The notes beneath the pieces are model-generated. The model did not search any database. It was not told the origin of the DNA and was given only the letters and a program-made list of their open reading frames with translations. Of a stretch of DNA of 64,000 bases, positions 35,023 to 44,168 are shown piece after piece (within the stretch, counting starts at the first letter, position 1; each line of letters opens with the position of its first letter). The translations under genes were made by a program, and so were the position numbers. This stretch comes from Pseudomonas piscis (GTDB lineage Bacteria; Pseudomonadota; Gammaproteobacteria; Pseudomonadales; Pseudomonadaceae). The DNA lies in NCBI RefSeq assembly GCF_009380155.1, contig NZ_WHUV01000002.1, positions 1,302,001-1,366,000 of the forward strand. Direction: 5' to 3'.

Positions 35023-36342
35023 ATGTCTCGATCCACGCCGCAACAGAACGCCCAGGAACAATGGCACAACGCCGTGCACCGCTATGCCCAGGACATCAAC
35101 CGCTATGTCGAGACCGGCATGCGTGAAGGCTGGGACAACCTGCAAGAGCCCTACCTGCCACCCACCGAGCACTTGCTACCGGCCTGGCAGGCAGCCCTGG
35201 AAGAGAACAACGCGGCCCCCTGGGACCCAGCCACGCGCCAGGCTTTTCGCCAGGCCTGGCCGCCGGCGCACTTTCCCCTGACGCCACGCCTGGACGACCA
35301 GGGCCAGATGGTCCCGGCCCTCGCCCTGCTGGCCGACGGCAGCCTGCTGGCGCGGATCGGCGCACCCTACGAGGCGGGCTCGGTGGTGCACATCGACAAC
35401 GATCGCGTCCGGACCCTGGATCAGGTGGAGTACTTCGGTGCCTGCCCGCAGAGCCGCTACTTCGCCTGGGCCCGGGCTGAAGGCATCCAGGTCACCGACG
35501 GTTGGGACGGCCCACAGGTGGCGAGCTTCGCCTGGCCCGAGCGGCTCTCCGGGTTGCCTGCGGACCTGGAGCTGCGCGAACGCGCCACTCCCAGCCGCCT
35601 GATCCCCTTCCCCGACGGCCAGCGGGTGCTGCTGGTCAGTGCCGATGGCATCTTCGTGCTCCATGCCGACGGCGCCACCCGCCTGCTGCGCAACCTGGAA
35701 GAGCTGCGCCAGGATCTGGCCAAGGGAGTCGCCGCCAAGGACCTCAACCTGGACCTGGACATGGAGCACGGGGCGATTTCAGCTGACGGCCAGTGGATCG
35801 CCGTGGGCGAGCAAAGCAGTTCGCACCTGGTGTTCGATGCCCAACTGCAACAAGTGGCCGAGATCGGACCCGGCAGCGAATACCCGCACTTCGCCTGCTT
35901 CAACCAGCGCGGCGACCGCCTGCTGCTCAATGCCTGCCACTTCTACAGCGGCGCCAGCCTGGGCGTCGCGGTGGCGGACCTGCCGGGGCTGGCCACCGAC
36001 TTCTACAGCGACGACCCACGCACACCGGTGTTGCAGGATGGCGCCCGGGTATACGCCGCGGCCTCGCGGGGCGACGAGTTCATCATCGGCGATGCCTACG
36101 GTTACCTGCGGGCCTTCAGCGAAACCGGCGAGGAGCGCTGGCAGCACTACGTCGGCTCGACCCTGTGCGCCATGGACATCAGCCCCGATGGCCAGACCCT
36201 GGTGGCCGCCACCTACGCCGGGATCATCGTGCGCATCGAACTGGACCGTGGCCGCCCGGACTGGCAGATCGGCACCGGCGCGCACCACGAAGTACAGCGC
36301 TGGCTGTTCTGGAAGGATCTGGCCAAGCCGCTTCTATGGTGA
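35023..36342 (+). CDS. Beta-propeller protein, function unknown
   Basis: 439 residues, no signal peptide. After a helical N-terminus of about 75 residues the chain has repeated strands in a propeller-like pattern (AISADGQWIAVGEQSSSHLV, FACFNQRGDRLLLNACHFYS, DISPDGQTLVAATYAGIIVR). The TAAGGAG ribosome site is rather far (11 nt) from the ATG at 35023. It follows the diguanylate cyclase after 102 nt and is nearly convergent with the next gene (15-nt gap). Confidence 0.75.
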   Translation: MSRSTPQQNAQEQWHNAVHRYAQDINRYVETGMREGWDNLQEPYLPPTEHLLPAWQAALEENNAAPWDPATRQAFRQAWPPAHFPLTPRLDDQGQMVPALALLADGSLLARIGAPYEAGSVVHIDNDRVRTLDQVEYFGACPQSRYFAWARAEGIQVTDGWDGPQVASFAWPERLSGLPADLELRERATPSRLIPFPDGQRVLLVSADGIFVLHADGATRLLRNLEELRQDLAKGVAAKDLNLDLDMEHGAISADGQWIAVGEQSSSHLVFDAQLQQVAEIGPGSEYPHFACFNQRGDRLLLNACHFYSGASLGVAVADLPGLATDFYSDDPRTPVLQDGARVYAAASRGDEFIIGDAYGYLRAFSETGEERWQHYVGSTLCAMDISPDGQTLVAATYAGIIVRIELDRGRPDWQIGTGAHHEVQRWLFWKDLAKPLLW

Positions 36343-36357
36343 AAAAGCTCAGCCCGG

Positions 36358-37476
36358 CTAACGCGAGAACTCAACCTGCATCTGCAGGTTGGCCGGATCG
36401 TCGATGGCTTGCAGGTACTGCTCCAGGCTGACCTCACCGGCACAGGCGCGAGCCCCCGGGAGCAGCGGCTGGCCATCGAGCACCTTGAGGATCACCGCCA
36501 CCGCTGCGCAGCTGGGGATCTCCGGGCCATGATCGTTGGCGGCGGTCAGTTGCGCTCTCATCGACAACGGCTGGCCGTCCTGGCCCAGACCATGGACATC
36601 GACGTACATGGCGCTCAAGCCATCGCCCAGCCACTCGAACCAGGTTCCGCAGCGATGCAGGCGCGTAGCCCAGGGCGCCGGGTCGCGCACCAGCCCCAGC
36701 TTCACCGCCTGGGCCAGCAAGGCATTGGCCAGCCCGGCGACCTTGAGCCCGGCACCCGCCTTGAACGACAGGGTATGGGCGCCATAACGGGCGGCGAACA
36801 GATCCAGGTCCGGCACATCGACATTGGCCACCAAGCGTGTGCCCAGCCTTGGCAGCTTGCGCAAGGTCAGGCCCTGCCAGCCGATCACCGGGTGCGACTG
36901 GCCGTCCTTGAGCTGCAGGATCGGCCGGCCGGCATAGGCCAGGACGCCGAGGATGGTGGACAGCCCCGGCATCTTCGCCGAGGAGGAAATGCCATGTTCG
37001 ATACGTTCGATCCGGGAAAAACGCTGGCGATGCTCATCGATGATCGCCGTCGACAGGGTCGGCACCGAGCTGCAGCCGCTGAGTACCACCACCCCGGCGG
37101 CCCGGGCCTGGGCATCGAGGGCCGCGATGCCGACGACGAACTGGCGACAGTCGGCCAGGTCGCAGTAATTGACCCCGGCCTCGATACAGCCGCGCGCCAC
37201 GGCATGGGATTGCCCCTGGAACGGTCCACCGGTGTGGATCACCCAATCGATCTGCAGGTGCTTGAGCGCCGGTGCCCACTGCTCGCCCATGGCGTCGCCG
37301 CACCAGCCTTCGCAGGGCTGGCCGCCCTCCGCGCGCAAGGCCTGGACCTTGGCCTCCAGGCGGGCCGGGTCACGTCCGGAAATCACCAGGTGCAAGCCCG
37401 GACGGTGGATCAGGTAGCGACAGATGATGCTGCCAAAATTGCCATAACCACCGACCACCAACACTCTGAGCGTCAT
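36358..37476 (-). CDS. Saccharopine dehydrogenase-family oxidoreductase
   Basis: 372 residues. The N-terminal Rossmann motif RVLVVGGYGNFGSIICRYL is followed by VIHTGGPFQGQSHAVARGC and GVNYCDLADCRQFV, the typical cofactor and trans-acting segments of saccharopine-reductase-like proteins. The substrate is unknown. The ATG at 37476 is preferred because GCAGG lies upstream; an ATG nine bases earlier (37485) has no room for a ribosome site. Confidence 0.85.
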   Translation of the reverse strand: MTLRVLVVGGYGNFGSIICRYLIHRPGLHLVISGRDPARLEAKVQALRAEGGQPCEGWCGDAMGEQWAPALKHLQIDWVIHTGGPFQGQSHAVARGCIEAGVNYCDLADCRQFVVGIAALDAQARAAGVVVLSGCSSVPTLSTAIIDEHRQRFSRIERIEHGISSSAKMPGLSTILGVLAYAGRPILQLKDGQSHPVIGWQGLTLRKLPRLGTRLVANVDVPDLDLFAARYGAHTLSFKAGAGLKVAGLANALLAQAVKLGLVRDPAPWATRLHRCGTWFEWLGDGLSAMYVDVHGLGQDGQPLSMRAQLTAANDHGPEIPSCAAVAVILKVLDGQPLLPGARACAGEVSLEQYLQAIDDPANLQMQVEFSR

Positions 37477-37923
37477 TACCTGCATCCCTGAAATAAATAC
37501 GTTGCGCCGCTGGATGAGCGGACCTTGCGGCGCGGCAGCTTCCGCGATTTGCCCTGGAGCGACAAGTGCCGGCAGCCGCCGGATACCTTCCGGCGAGGGC
37601 CCGACAGGGCCGCGCGGAACACTTGTAACATTAAGTTGCTAAAAAATTGCCAATGCCAGTCCGGCATAATGCTATGCAAATTCCTCATCCTCTACGGCCC
37701 GGGAGCGTGTTAGCCTCGTCCTGCTATGTCGGCCTCGCATAACAAACCCGCAGCTTCATTCAATCAAGCGGGATAAAGACGCCTTGCTACCCCCCTGCTT
37801 CACCTTCATCTGCCCAACCAACGTTTCGCTGCGAGCCTTTCGATCATCGGCTCGCCAAGGGAACTGATTGCAAAATTCGATTCGACCCGAAGGTCGATCT
37901 CTCGATCCCATCTCGGAGCTGTT
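37477..37923. other. 447-nt intergenic region
   Basis: Between divergent genes. GC-rich on the left, with an AT-rich stretch at 37620-37690 that could hold promoters. A weak inverted repeat GCCGGCAGCCGCCGG-like cluster lies near 37570-37610. No gene or clear regulatory motif recognised. Confidence 0.4.
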
Positions 37924-38793
37924 ATGTCCAGGCTTTCCCATCAAGATTTGCGCCGCGGTTTCCGTGAACTGATCGCCTCTTCTTCCTGCTATCACACCGC
38001 TTCTGTGTTTGACCCGATGTCCGCCCGGATCGCCGCCGACCTGGGCTTCGAGGTCGGTATCCTCGGTGGTTCCGTGGCCTCGCTGCAGGTCCTGGCGGCC
38101 CCCGACTTCGCCCTGATCACCTTGAGCGAGTTCGCCGAGCAGGCCACCCGCATCGGCCGTGTGGCCCAGTTGCCAGTGATCGCCGACGCCGACCATGGCT
38201 ACGGCAACGCCCTCAACGTGATGCGCACCGTGGTCGAGCTGGAGCGCGCCGGCATCGCTGCGCTGACCATCGAGGACACCCTGCTGCCGGCGCAATTCGG
38301 CCGCAAGTCCACCGACCTGATATCCGTCGCCGAAGGCGTGGGCAAGATCCGCGCGGCCCTGGAGGCCCGGGTCGATCCGGAACTGGCGATCATCGCCCGG
38401 ACCAACGCCGGGATCCTGCCGGTGCAGGAAATCATCAGCCGCACCCAGCAGTACGAACGCGCCGGCGCCGATGCCATCTGCATGGTCGGCATCCGTGATT
38501 TCGAACAACTGGAGCAGATCTCCGAGCACCTGAACGTGCCGCTGATGCTGGTGACCTACGGCAACCCGGCGCTGCGCGACGACGCACGCCTGGCCCAGCT
38601 GGGCGTGAAGATCGCGGTGGACGGCCACGCCGCCTATTTCGCGGCGATCAAGGCCACCTACGATTGCCTGCGCGAACAGCGGCAGATCTTCACCCAGGCC
38701 TCGGACCTGAGCGCCACCGAACTGGCGCACACCTACACCCAGCCCGAGGAGTACATCGTCTGGGCGCGGGAGTTCATGAGCGTCAAGGAGTAA
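37924..38793 (+). CDS. Oxaloacetate decarboxylase (PEP mutase/isocitrate lyase superfamily)
   Basis: 289 residues. The superfamily motifs are clear: [32 protein letters not shown] with the metal-binding Asp, and [17 protein letters not shown] followed by IIARTNAG. The pattern matches the P. aeruginosa PA4872 group, which decarboxylates oxaloacetate to pyruvate (family knowledge). CGGAG lies upstream of the ATG. It is single and convergent with the receiver gene, two hairpins between them. Confidence 0.88.
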   Translation: MSRLSHQDLRRGFRELIASSSCYHTASVFDPMSARIAADLGFEVGILGGSVASLQVLAAPDFALITLSEFAEQATRIGRVAQLPVIADADHGYGNALNVMRTVVELERAGIAALTIEDTLLPAQFGRKSTDLISVAEGVGKIRAALEARVDPELAIIARTNAGILPVQEIISRTQQYERAGADAICMVGIRDFEQLEQISEHLNVPLMLVTYGNPALRDDARLAQLGVKIAVDGHAAYFAAIKATYDCLREQRQIFTQASDLSATELAHTYTQPEEYIVWAREFMSVKE

Positions 38794-38794
38794 C

Positions 38795-38829
38795 ACCGGC
38801 AATTGGCCGGGGTGAGGCGCAACGCCTCA
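38795..38829. terminator. Two hairpins between convergent genes
   Basis: CCGGC-AATTG-GCCGG at 38796-38810 and TGAGGCG-CAA-CGCCTCA at 38813-38829. The second contains the stop codon of the receiver gene on the minus strand. A bidirectional terminator is likely, although there is no T-run. Confidence 0.5.
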
Positions 38830-39231
38830 ACCCTGGGCCGATTTCAACGCGCCTTCCACGCAATCCAGGACCTGGCCTATGGTCCAGGGCTTGCGGATGA
38901 AGGACACCGGATAGCGCACCCCGGAACTCTCGGGGGTCTCGTACCCCGACATCACCACGATCGGCATCCCCGGTAAGTGTTCGCCGCACAGGTTGCTCAG
39001 GCTTGCGCCATTGAGCCGGCCAGGCATGGTGATATCGGTCAGCAGCAGCGCCACGTCCGCGGCCCGTTCGTGGAGGAATTCCCAGGCCTGGTCGGCACTG
39101 CCCAGGGCCTGGGTGGCGTAGCCCTCGTCCTCGAGGATCTCGCACAGGAACTCCAGCACCGTCGGCTCGTCCTCCACCACCAGGATCAAGCGCCCGCAGG
39201 CGTCGCTATCGATGGGCGAAGCTGAATACAT
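38827..39231 (-). CDS. Single-domain response regulator
   Basis: 134 residues, one receiver domain. The acidic pocket is in LILVVEDEPTV, the phosphoacceptor Asp in ALLLTDITMPGRLNG, the Thr/Ser in IVVMSGYETPE and Lys in FIRKPWT. With no output domain it is likely to act by protein contact, as CheY does, or to relay phosphate. No histidine kinase is adjacent. GGGAG precedes the ATG at 39231. Confidence 0.9.
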   Translation of the reverse strand: MYSASPIDSDACGRLILVVEDEPTVLEFLCEILEDEGYATQALGSADQAWEFLHERAADVALLLTDITMPGRLNGASLSNLCGEHLPGMPIVVMSGYETPESSGVRYPVSFIRKPWTIGQVLDCVEGALKSAQG

Positions 39232-39395
39232 GGATGACACTCCCTGGCAGGTTGGATGGGCGAGCCAAGCCGCCGACACACTTATGAGCGAAGGCGCGAA
39301 GATAAATTCACTTGCCACGACCGTCGGCGGATAATGCCAGCCCCGCACGCGCCACCCAAGTGGTGTCGTGGTTGAAAACGGAGGTGGTTCTTTCC

Positions 39396-40145
39396 ATGGA
39401 GTTCGATCCCAAGCGACTGGCCCAGGCCAGGCACCTGGTGGTATTCAGCGGCGCCGGAGTCTCGGCGGAAAGTGGCATCCCGACCTTTCGCGATGCCTTG
39501 ACCGGCCTCTGGGAAAACTTCGATCCGGCGCGCCTGGCCACGGTCCAGGCCTTTCGCGACGACCCGGCGCTGGTCTGGGGCTGGTACGAATGGCGGCGCC
39601 AGAAGGTGCTCGCGGCCCAGCCCAATCCGGCCCACCTGGCGATCGCCGAACTGGGCCGGCGCCTGCCGCGCCTGACCCTGATCACCCAGAACGTCGATGA
39701 CCTGCACGAACGTGCCGGCAGCGTCGATGTGCTGCATCTGCACGGCAGCCTGCACAGCCCCAAGTGCTTCGCCTGCAACCGGCCCTTCAGCGGCGTGCTG
39801 CCCATGCCATCCGTGCCAGAGAGCGGCGCGCGCCTGGAGCCGCCACGCTGCACCGGCTGCAATGGCAAGCTGCGCCCCGGCGTGGTGTGGTTCGGCGAAG
39901 CGCTACCGGAGGCGGCCCTCAAGCGCGCCTTCCAGGCTGCCCGCGAGTGCGACCTGCTGCTGTCGGTGGGCACCTCCGGGCTGGTGCAGCCGGCGGCGCA
40001 GATTCCACAGCTGGCCCTGCAGCAAGGCGCCTGCGTGGTGCATATCAACCCGCAGCCACAACCTGGCAGCGCCCCCGGGGAATACCACCTGGTGGGCAAG
40101 GCCGGGCAGGTACTGCCACAACTGCTACAGCAGGCCTTTGCCTGA
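39396..40145 (+). CDS. cobB: CobB-type NAD-dependent protein deacylase (sirtuin)
   Basis: 249 residues. The NAD-binding motif FSGAGVSAESGIPTFR lies at residues 17-32, TQNVDDLHERAG at 97-108 and the catalytic His116 in LHLHGS. Four zinc Cys occur as CFAC and CTGC. Tyr64 and Arg67 (WYEWRR) match the acyl-pocket pair of class III sirtuins, suggesting desuccinylase as well as deacetylase activity. It removes lysine acyl groups using NAD. GGAGG lies upstream of the ATG at 39396. A strong hairpin follows. Confidence 0.92.
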   Translation: MEFDPKRLAQARHLVVFSGAGVSAESGIPTFRDALTGLWENFDPARLATVQAFRDDPALVWGWYEWRRQKVLAAQPNPAHLAIAELGRRLPRLTLITQNVDDLHERAGSVDVLHLHGSLHSPKCFACNRPFSGVLPMPSVPESGARLEPPRCTGCNGKLRPGVVWFGEALPEAALKRAFQAARECDLLLSVGTSGLVQPAAQIPQLALQQGACVVHINPQPQPGSAPGEYHLVGKAGQVLPQLLQQAFA

Positions 40146-40150
40146 TTTCC

Positions 40151-40173
40151 GGGTGGCCCGCAGTGGGCCACCC
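40151..40173 (+). terminator. Hairpin after cobB
   Basis: GGGTGGCCC (40151-40159) pairs perfectly with GGGCCACCC (40165-40173) around GCAGT, five bases after the cobB stop, followed by the T-rich TCTGCTTTC. It probably reduces read-through into the next gene. Confidence 0.6.
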
Positions 40174-40196
40174 TCTGCTTTCAAGGATGTTTCAAG

Positions 40197-40850
40197 ATGT
40201 CGGATACCCAAGACTTTTCATGGTTCGAAGCGGCCTGGGAACAGCGCGAGGAACAGATCTACCGGAGCTTGTTCGGTGACCTCGGCCCCGGGATCTACCC
40301 CCTGGACCCGAGCCTGTTCCGCGACGCCGAAGTCGATCCGCGCTGGCTGACCCATGGGGTCTTCGAGTCGCCCCCCAATGCCCGACGCGAGAGCTGGCTG
40401 TACGTCACCTCGGGCCTGTCCAATGCCTGGCACGCGGAGCAACCCGAGCCGGACGGCTGGTCCGGGATGGGTCGCGAGCTGCTGCTGGAAACCCGTGAGC
40501 AATCGCCATGGGCGCTGTACCTGCTGCGTCACTTCTGCGCCTACCAACTGTTGTTGTCTGCCGGTCACTTCGGCGAGCGGCCACTGCTGGACGAGTGGGA
40601 CCGCATGCGCCTGGGCAACCCCATCGACGGTGCCGGCAGCCAGGTCGAGAGCGTGCTGTTCATCGCCGCACCGGGGTTTCCCGAGACTCAGCAACTGCTC
40701 TGCGGGCGTTTCGACTTCCTGCAACTGGTGGGCCTGACCGCAGCGGAACACACCTGGGCGCAGGCTGAAGGCTACCCCGAGCTGCTCCAGCGCCTGGCCC
40801 AGGCCGGTGCCTCGCCAGTGATCGATCCACGGCGCGCCAGCATCCTGTGA
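40197..40850 (+). CDS. Suppressor-of-fused (SUFU) domain protein
   Basis: 217 residues covering a SUFU-like fold: ESWLYVTSGLSNAWHAEQPE, RELLLETREQSPWALYLLR, then GAGSQVESVLFIAAPGF and LVGLTAAEHTWAQAEGYPEL. In bacteria SUFU proteins are often immunity proteins of polymorphic toxin systems; others are stand-alone with no known partner. AAGGA precedes the ATG. No toxin gene is adjacent. Confidence 0.8.
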   Translation: MSDTQDFSWFEAAWEQREEQIYRSLFGDLGPGIYPLDPSLFRDAEVDPRWLTHGVFESPPNARRESWLYVTSGLSNAWHAEQPEPDGWSGMGRELLLETREQSPWALYLLRHFCAYQLLLSAGHFGERPLLDEWDRMRLGNPIDGAGSQVESVLFIAAPGFPETQQLLCGRFDFLQLVGLTAAEHTWAQAEGYPELLQRLAQAGASPVIDPRRASIL

Positions 40851-41071
40851 TGCGCTCGAAACCCGGGGACAAGGGCACGCCTCATCATTTTTCCCGCCAC
40901 GACGGCTCGTCATGAGGTAGATTCAAAGAGCGAACACCCTCGCAGCGATCGCCGCTTTCTTGCCCTGCCGCTGGAAACCAGCCCCCCGGATACGGGCGGC
41001 CCCGCTCACTGCCCCGCTCTTTCGCGCCCCCGCCCCCGGGATCGGTGGCGCCGCTTTCAGGAAATGGATGA

Positions 41072-42445
41072 ATGCCGCAAAGACATGTGATCAATGCTTC
41101 GGTCAGCCCGAAAGGCAGCCTGGAGACCCTCTCGCAACGTGAAGTGCAACAACTGAGCGCCGCCAGTTCCGGCAGCATCTACACGCTGTTCCGCCAGTGC
41201 GCCCTGGCCATCCTCAATACCGGCGCCCACGTCGACAACGCCAAGACCATCCTCGACGCCTACCACGATTTCGAAGTACGGATTCACCAGCAGGATCGCG
41301 GCGTGCGCCTGGAGCTGCTGAACGCTCCGGCCGATGCCTTCGTCGATGGCGAGATGATCGCCAGCACCCGGGAAATGCTCTTCAGCGCCCTGCGCGACAT
41401 CGTCTACACCGCCAACGAACTGGACAGCCAGCGCATCGACCTGGAGAGCTCCCAGGGCATCACCGACTACGTTTTCCACCTGCTGCGCAACGCCCGCACC
41501 CTGCGTCCCGGCGTGGAGCCCAAGCTGGTGGTGTGCTGGGGCGGCCACTCGATCAACACCGACGAGTACAAGTACACCAAGAAGGTCGGCCACGAGCTGG
41601 GCCTGCGCAAGCTGGACATCTGCACCGGCTGCGGCCCCGGCGTGATGAAGGGGCCGATGAAGGGTGCCACCATCGCCCATGCCAAGCAGCGCATGAACGG
41701 CAGCCGCTACCTGGGCCTGACCGAGCCGGGCATCATCGCCGCCGAGGCGCCCAACCCCATAGTCAACGAGCTGGTGATCCTGCCGGACATCGAGAAGCGC
41801 CTGGAGGCCTTCGTCCGGGTCGGACACGGCATCATCATCTTCCCCGGTGGCGCCGGCACCGCCGAAGAGTTCCTGTACCTGCTGGGCATCCTGATGCACC
41901 CGGACAACCGCGACCTGCCGTTCCCGGTGATCCTCACCGGGCCCAAGAGCGCGGCGCCGTACCTGGAGCAGCTCAACGCCTTCGTCCTGGCGACCCTGGG
42001 CGAAGCGGCCGGCCAGCACTACCAGGTGATCATCGACAACCCGGCCGAAGTGGCCCGGCAGATGACCGAAGGCCTGAAGACCGTCAAGCAGTTCCGCCGC
42101 GAGCGCAACGACGCCTTCCACTTCAACTGGCTGCTGAAGATCGACGAAGGCTTCCAGCACCCGTTCGACCCGACCCACGAAAACATGGCCAACCTGCAAC
42201 TCAGCCATGCCCTGCCCCCCCATGAACTGGCGGCCAACCTGCGCCGGGCGTTCTCCGGCATCGTCGCCGGCAACGTCAAGGACCAGGGCATCCGCCTGAT
42301 CGAGCAGAAAGGCCCGTACAGCATCCATGGCGACCCGGCGATCATGCAGCCGCTGGACCAGCTGCTCAAAGCCTTCGTCGATCAGCACCGCATGAAGTTG
42401 CCCGGTGGTGCCGCCTACGTGCCCTGCTATCGCGTGGTCAGCTGA
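41072..42445 (+). CDS. ppnN: Nucleotide 5'-monophosphate nucleosidase PpnN (YgdH)
   Basis: 457 residues, the PpnN length. The LOG-type core GIIIFPGGAGTAEEFLYLLG lies near residues 250-270, with GCGPGVMKGPMKGA before it; the N- and C-terminal extensions match E. coli YgdH. It splits purine and pyrimidine monophosphates to free bases and ribose 5-phosphate, and in E. coli it is bound and activated by (p)ppGpp. AGGAA lies upstream of the ATG. Monocistronic, ended by a perfect hairpin. Confidence 0.93.
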   Translation: MPQRHVINASVSPKGSLETLSQREVQQLSAASSGSIYTLFRQCALAILNTGAHVDNAKTILDAYHDFEVRIHQQDRGVRLELLNAPADAFVDGEMIASTREMLFSALRDIVYTANELDSQRIDLESSQGITDYVFHLLRNARTLRPGVEPKLVVCWGGHSINTDEYKYTKKVGHELGLRKLDICTGCGPGVMKGPMKGATIAHAKQRMNGSRYLGLTEPGIIAAEAPNPIVNELVILPDIEKRLEAFVRVGHGIIIFPGGAGTAEEFLYLLGILMHPDNRDLPFPVILTGPKSAAPYLEQLNAFVLATLGEAAGQHYQVIIDNPAEVARQMTEGLKTVKQFRRERNDAFHFNWLLKIDEGFQHPFDPTHENMANLQLSHALPPHELAANLRRAFSGIVAGNVKDQGIRLIEQKGPYSIHGDPAIMQPLDQLLKAFVDQHRMKLPGGAAYVPCYRVVS

Positions 42446-42462
42446 GCCCCGATACCCGCCCC

Positions 42463-42489
42463 GCCGCGCGCCGGCCCATGGCGCGCGGC
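42463..42489. terminator. Hairpin between ppnN and the lipoprotein gene
   Basis: GCCGCGCGC (42463-42471) and GCGCGCGGC (42481-42489) form a perfect 9-bp stem with a 9-nt loop between convergent genes. No T-run on either side, so its strength as a terminator is uncertain. Confidence 0.55.
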
Positions 42490-42500
42490 TCGTACCTCGA

Positions 42501-43526
42501 TCAAGGCACGGCGCCAACCTCCGCTGATTCGGCTGGCGGCTGCAACTGGCCTTCGAGCTGGCGCCCGAGGTAATACACCCCGGCCATGACCCCATGTTGC
42601 GGATCATGCAGTTGCCTGAGCCAGGCCTGGTCGAATGCCTCGCCCAGGTCCCGGCGGGTCTGGGCTTGCAAGTCGGGCCGAGCGTCGTCCTGGACCAGCG
42701 CCCGGACGCCGGCCACCCCTACCGAGATCAACGCCCCGGCCACACGCCCTACTGCAGCGGCCACGGCACCGGCGACCCCACGCCCGGCGAACTGGGCCTG
42801 GAGTTTTTCGCTGGTCTGTTGTGCTACCCGGGGCACGCCCGAAGTACCAGTGGCCTGCTCGGGCAGGCGTAGCTGCTGCAGCAACGGCCCGTAGGCCGGC
42901 AACCGGACGATCGGCTCGACCTGCAACAACTGGCGCAGGCTGGCCCGCTGGCTCGCCTGCGGTCCCAGATCGATGGCCATGATCCTTTCCAGGTGCTGGT
43001 CCAGTTGCGCCGCCGGCAACTGCAGGCGGGTACTGACCTGCGCCAGTTGCAGGCGCAGCTGCTGCACGTAGAACTCCATGGCCTGGGCGGTGATCTGGTC
43101 GGCATCGATCTCCAGCGCCACCGGCGCCAGCACCCGCTGCTGGTATTGCTCCTGCAGGTATAGCGCCAGGCGCCTGGCGGCCTGGTCGCTGTCGCCGCCA
43201 CTGTTGAGTGAATACCAGCCGACCTTCAACGACAGCCACTCCTGGGTCCAGTAGCCGCTGAACCAGGGGATGAAGCTCTCGTCGGTCTGCTGGTAGACCC
43301 GGGTTCGCCAATGCTCCATGGAACCTTGGGCATAGACTTCGGCCTGTGCGGTGGCGCGAGCGGAGGCCTCCAGCAAGGCGCGGTCGACCTGGCGCCAGGT
43401 AGCCGGGGCCACCGGAGCCGGCGCCATGGGCTCGGGACTGCGGTTGGCGCAACCGGCCAACACCAGCAAGCCCAGGACGAACAACCAGGTTCGACCTCGA
43501 CCGGCACCCAGCGCTTGTGAGCACAC
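42501..43526 (-). CDS. Lipoprotein of unknown function
   Basis: 341 residues from a GTG at 43526. This start is chosen because GCGGAGGGAC gives a strong ribosome site eight bases before it; a longer frame from 43562 has none. It yields a lipoprotein signal with lipobox VLAGC near residue 21. The mature chain is helical and Gln-rich (ALYLQEQYQQRVLAPVALEI), with an Ala/Gly-rich hydrophobic stretch (AGAVAAAVGRVAGALISVGV) near residue 260 that may insert in a membrane. No domain recognised. Confidence 0.75.
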   Translation of the reverse strand: MCSQALGAGRGRTWLFVLGLLVLAGCANRSPEPMAPAPVAPATWRQVDRALLEASARATAQAEVYAQGSMEHWRTRVYQQTDESFIPWFSGYWTQEWLSLKVGWYSLNSGGDSDQAARRLALYLQEQYQQRVLAPVALEIDADQITAQAMEFYVQQLRLQLAQVSTRLQLPAAQLDQHLERIMAIDLGPQASQRASLRQLLQVEPIVRLPAYGPLLQQLRLPEQATGTSGVPRVAQQTSEKLQAQFAGRGVAGAVAAAVGRVAGALISVGVAGVRALVQDDARPDLQAQTRRDLGEAFDQAWLRQLHDPQHGVMAGVYYLGRQLEGQLQPPAESAEVGAVP

Positions 43527-43661
43527 GGCACGTCCCTCCGCTATAGGCGGCGCCGCGCCCATCCGAGCCGCGCCGACCTTTTTCCAGTATAGGTAGCGCG
43601 ACACAGGTATATTGCCCGCGCGCTCGCGCCATGGACCTGCCGCCCTGCCCAAGGAACCTTC

Positions 43662-44036
43662 ATGCTCTACCGTATCGCCGCCGACAGCCTGGTGCTGTTC
43701 CACCTGTCCTTCATCCTCTTCGTACTGCTGGGCGGCCTGCTGGTGCTGCGCCAGCCACGCCTGATGCTGTTGCACCTGCCGGCGGCGGCCTGGGGCGTGG
43801 CCGTGGAAGTCGGGCACCTGGAATGCCCGCTGACCCGCTGGGAGAACCTGCTGCGCCATGCCGCCGGACAACAGGGCTACGCCGCCGGATTCATCGAGCA
43901 TTACCTGATCCCGCTGATCTACCCCGCGGGGCTGACCCCGGGCATCCAGTTGTGGCTCGGCGCCGTGGTGCTGCTGATCAACCTGTCGGTGTACGCCTGG
44001 CTGCTCCGACGCTGGCTGCGCCGGCGCCGCGGCTGA
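43662..44036 (+). CDS. DUF2784 membrane protein
   Basis: 124 residues with about three hydrophobic segments. The DUF2784 pattern is present: a helix near residues 7-30 (LVLFHLSFILFVLLGGLLVL), then CPLTRWENLLR and GFIEHYLIPLIYP. The function is unknown. A clear intrinsic terminator follows the stop. Confidence 0.88.
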   Translation: MLYRIAADSLVLFHLSFILFVLLGGLLVLRQPRLMLLHLPAAAWGVAVEVGHLECPLTRWENLLRHAAGQQGYAAGFIEHYLIPLIYPAGLTPGIQLWLGAVVLLINLSVYAWLLRRWLRRRRG

Positions 44037-44042
44037 AGCCCA

Positions 44043-44068
44043 CGGGGCCGGCCACTGGCCCCGATTTT
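44043..44068 (+). terminator. Rho-independent terminator after the DUF2784 gene
   Basis: CGGGGCC (44043-44049) pairs with GGCCCCG (44057-44063) around a 7-nt loop, followed by ATTTT. It separates the DUF2784 gene from the TetR gene. Confidence 0.8.
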
Positions 44069-44120
44069 CCGCACAACGCACGGGCAGGCCATCCAGACCT
44101 GCGCAACTGGCACAGGCACG

Positions 44121-44146
44121 GCGCTATATAGTTTTGTATATTGCGC
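44121..44146. promoter_or_regulatory. TetR operator candidate (long palindrome)
   Basis: GCGCTATATA (44121-44130) and TATATTGCGC (44137-44146) form an inverted repeat with one mismatch around GTTTTG. It contains a plausible -10 (TATATT) and ends 23 nt before the TetR ATG, so the regulator would repress its own promoter. Confidence 0.65.
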
Positions 44147-44168
44147 TATCGAATCACGAGATCGCCCC

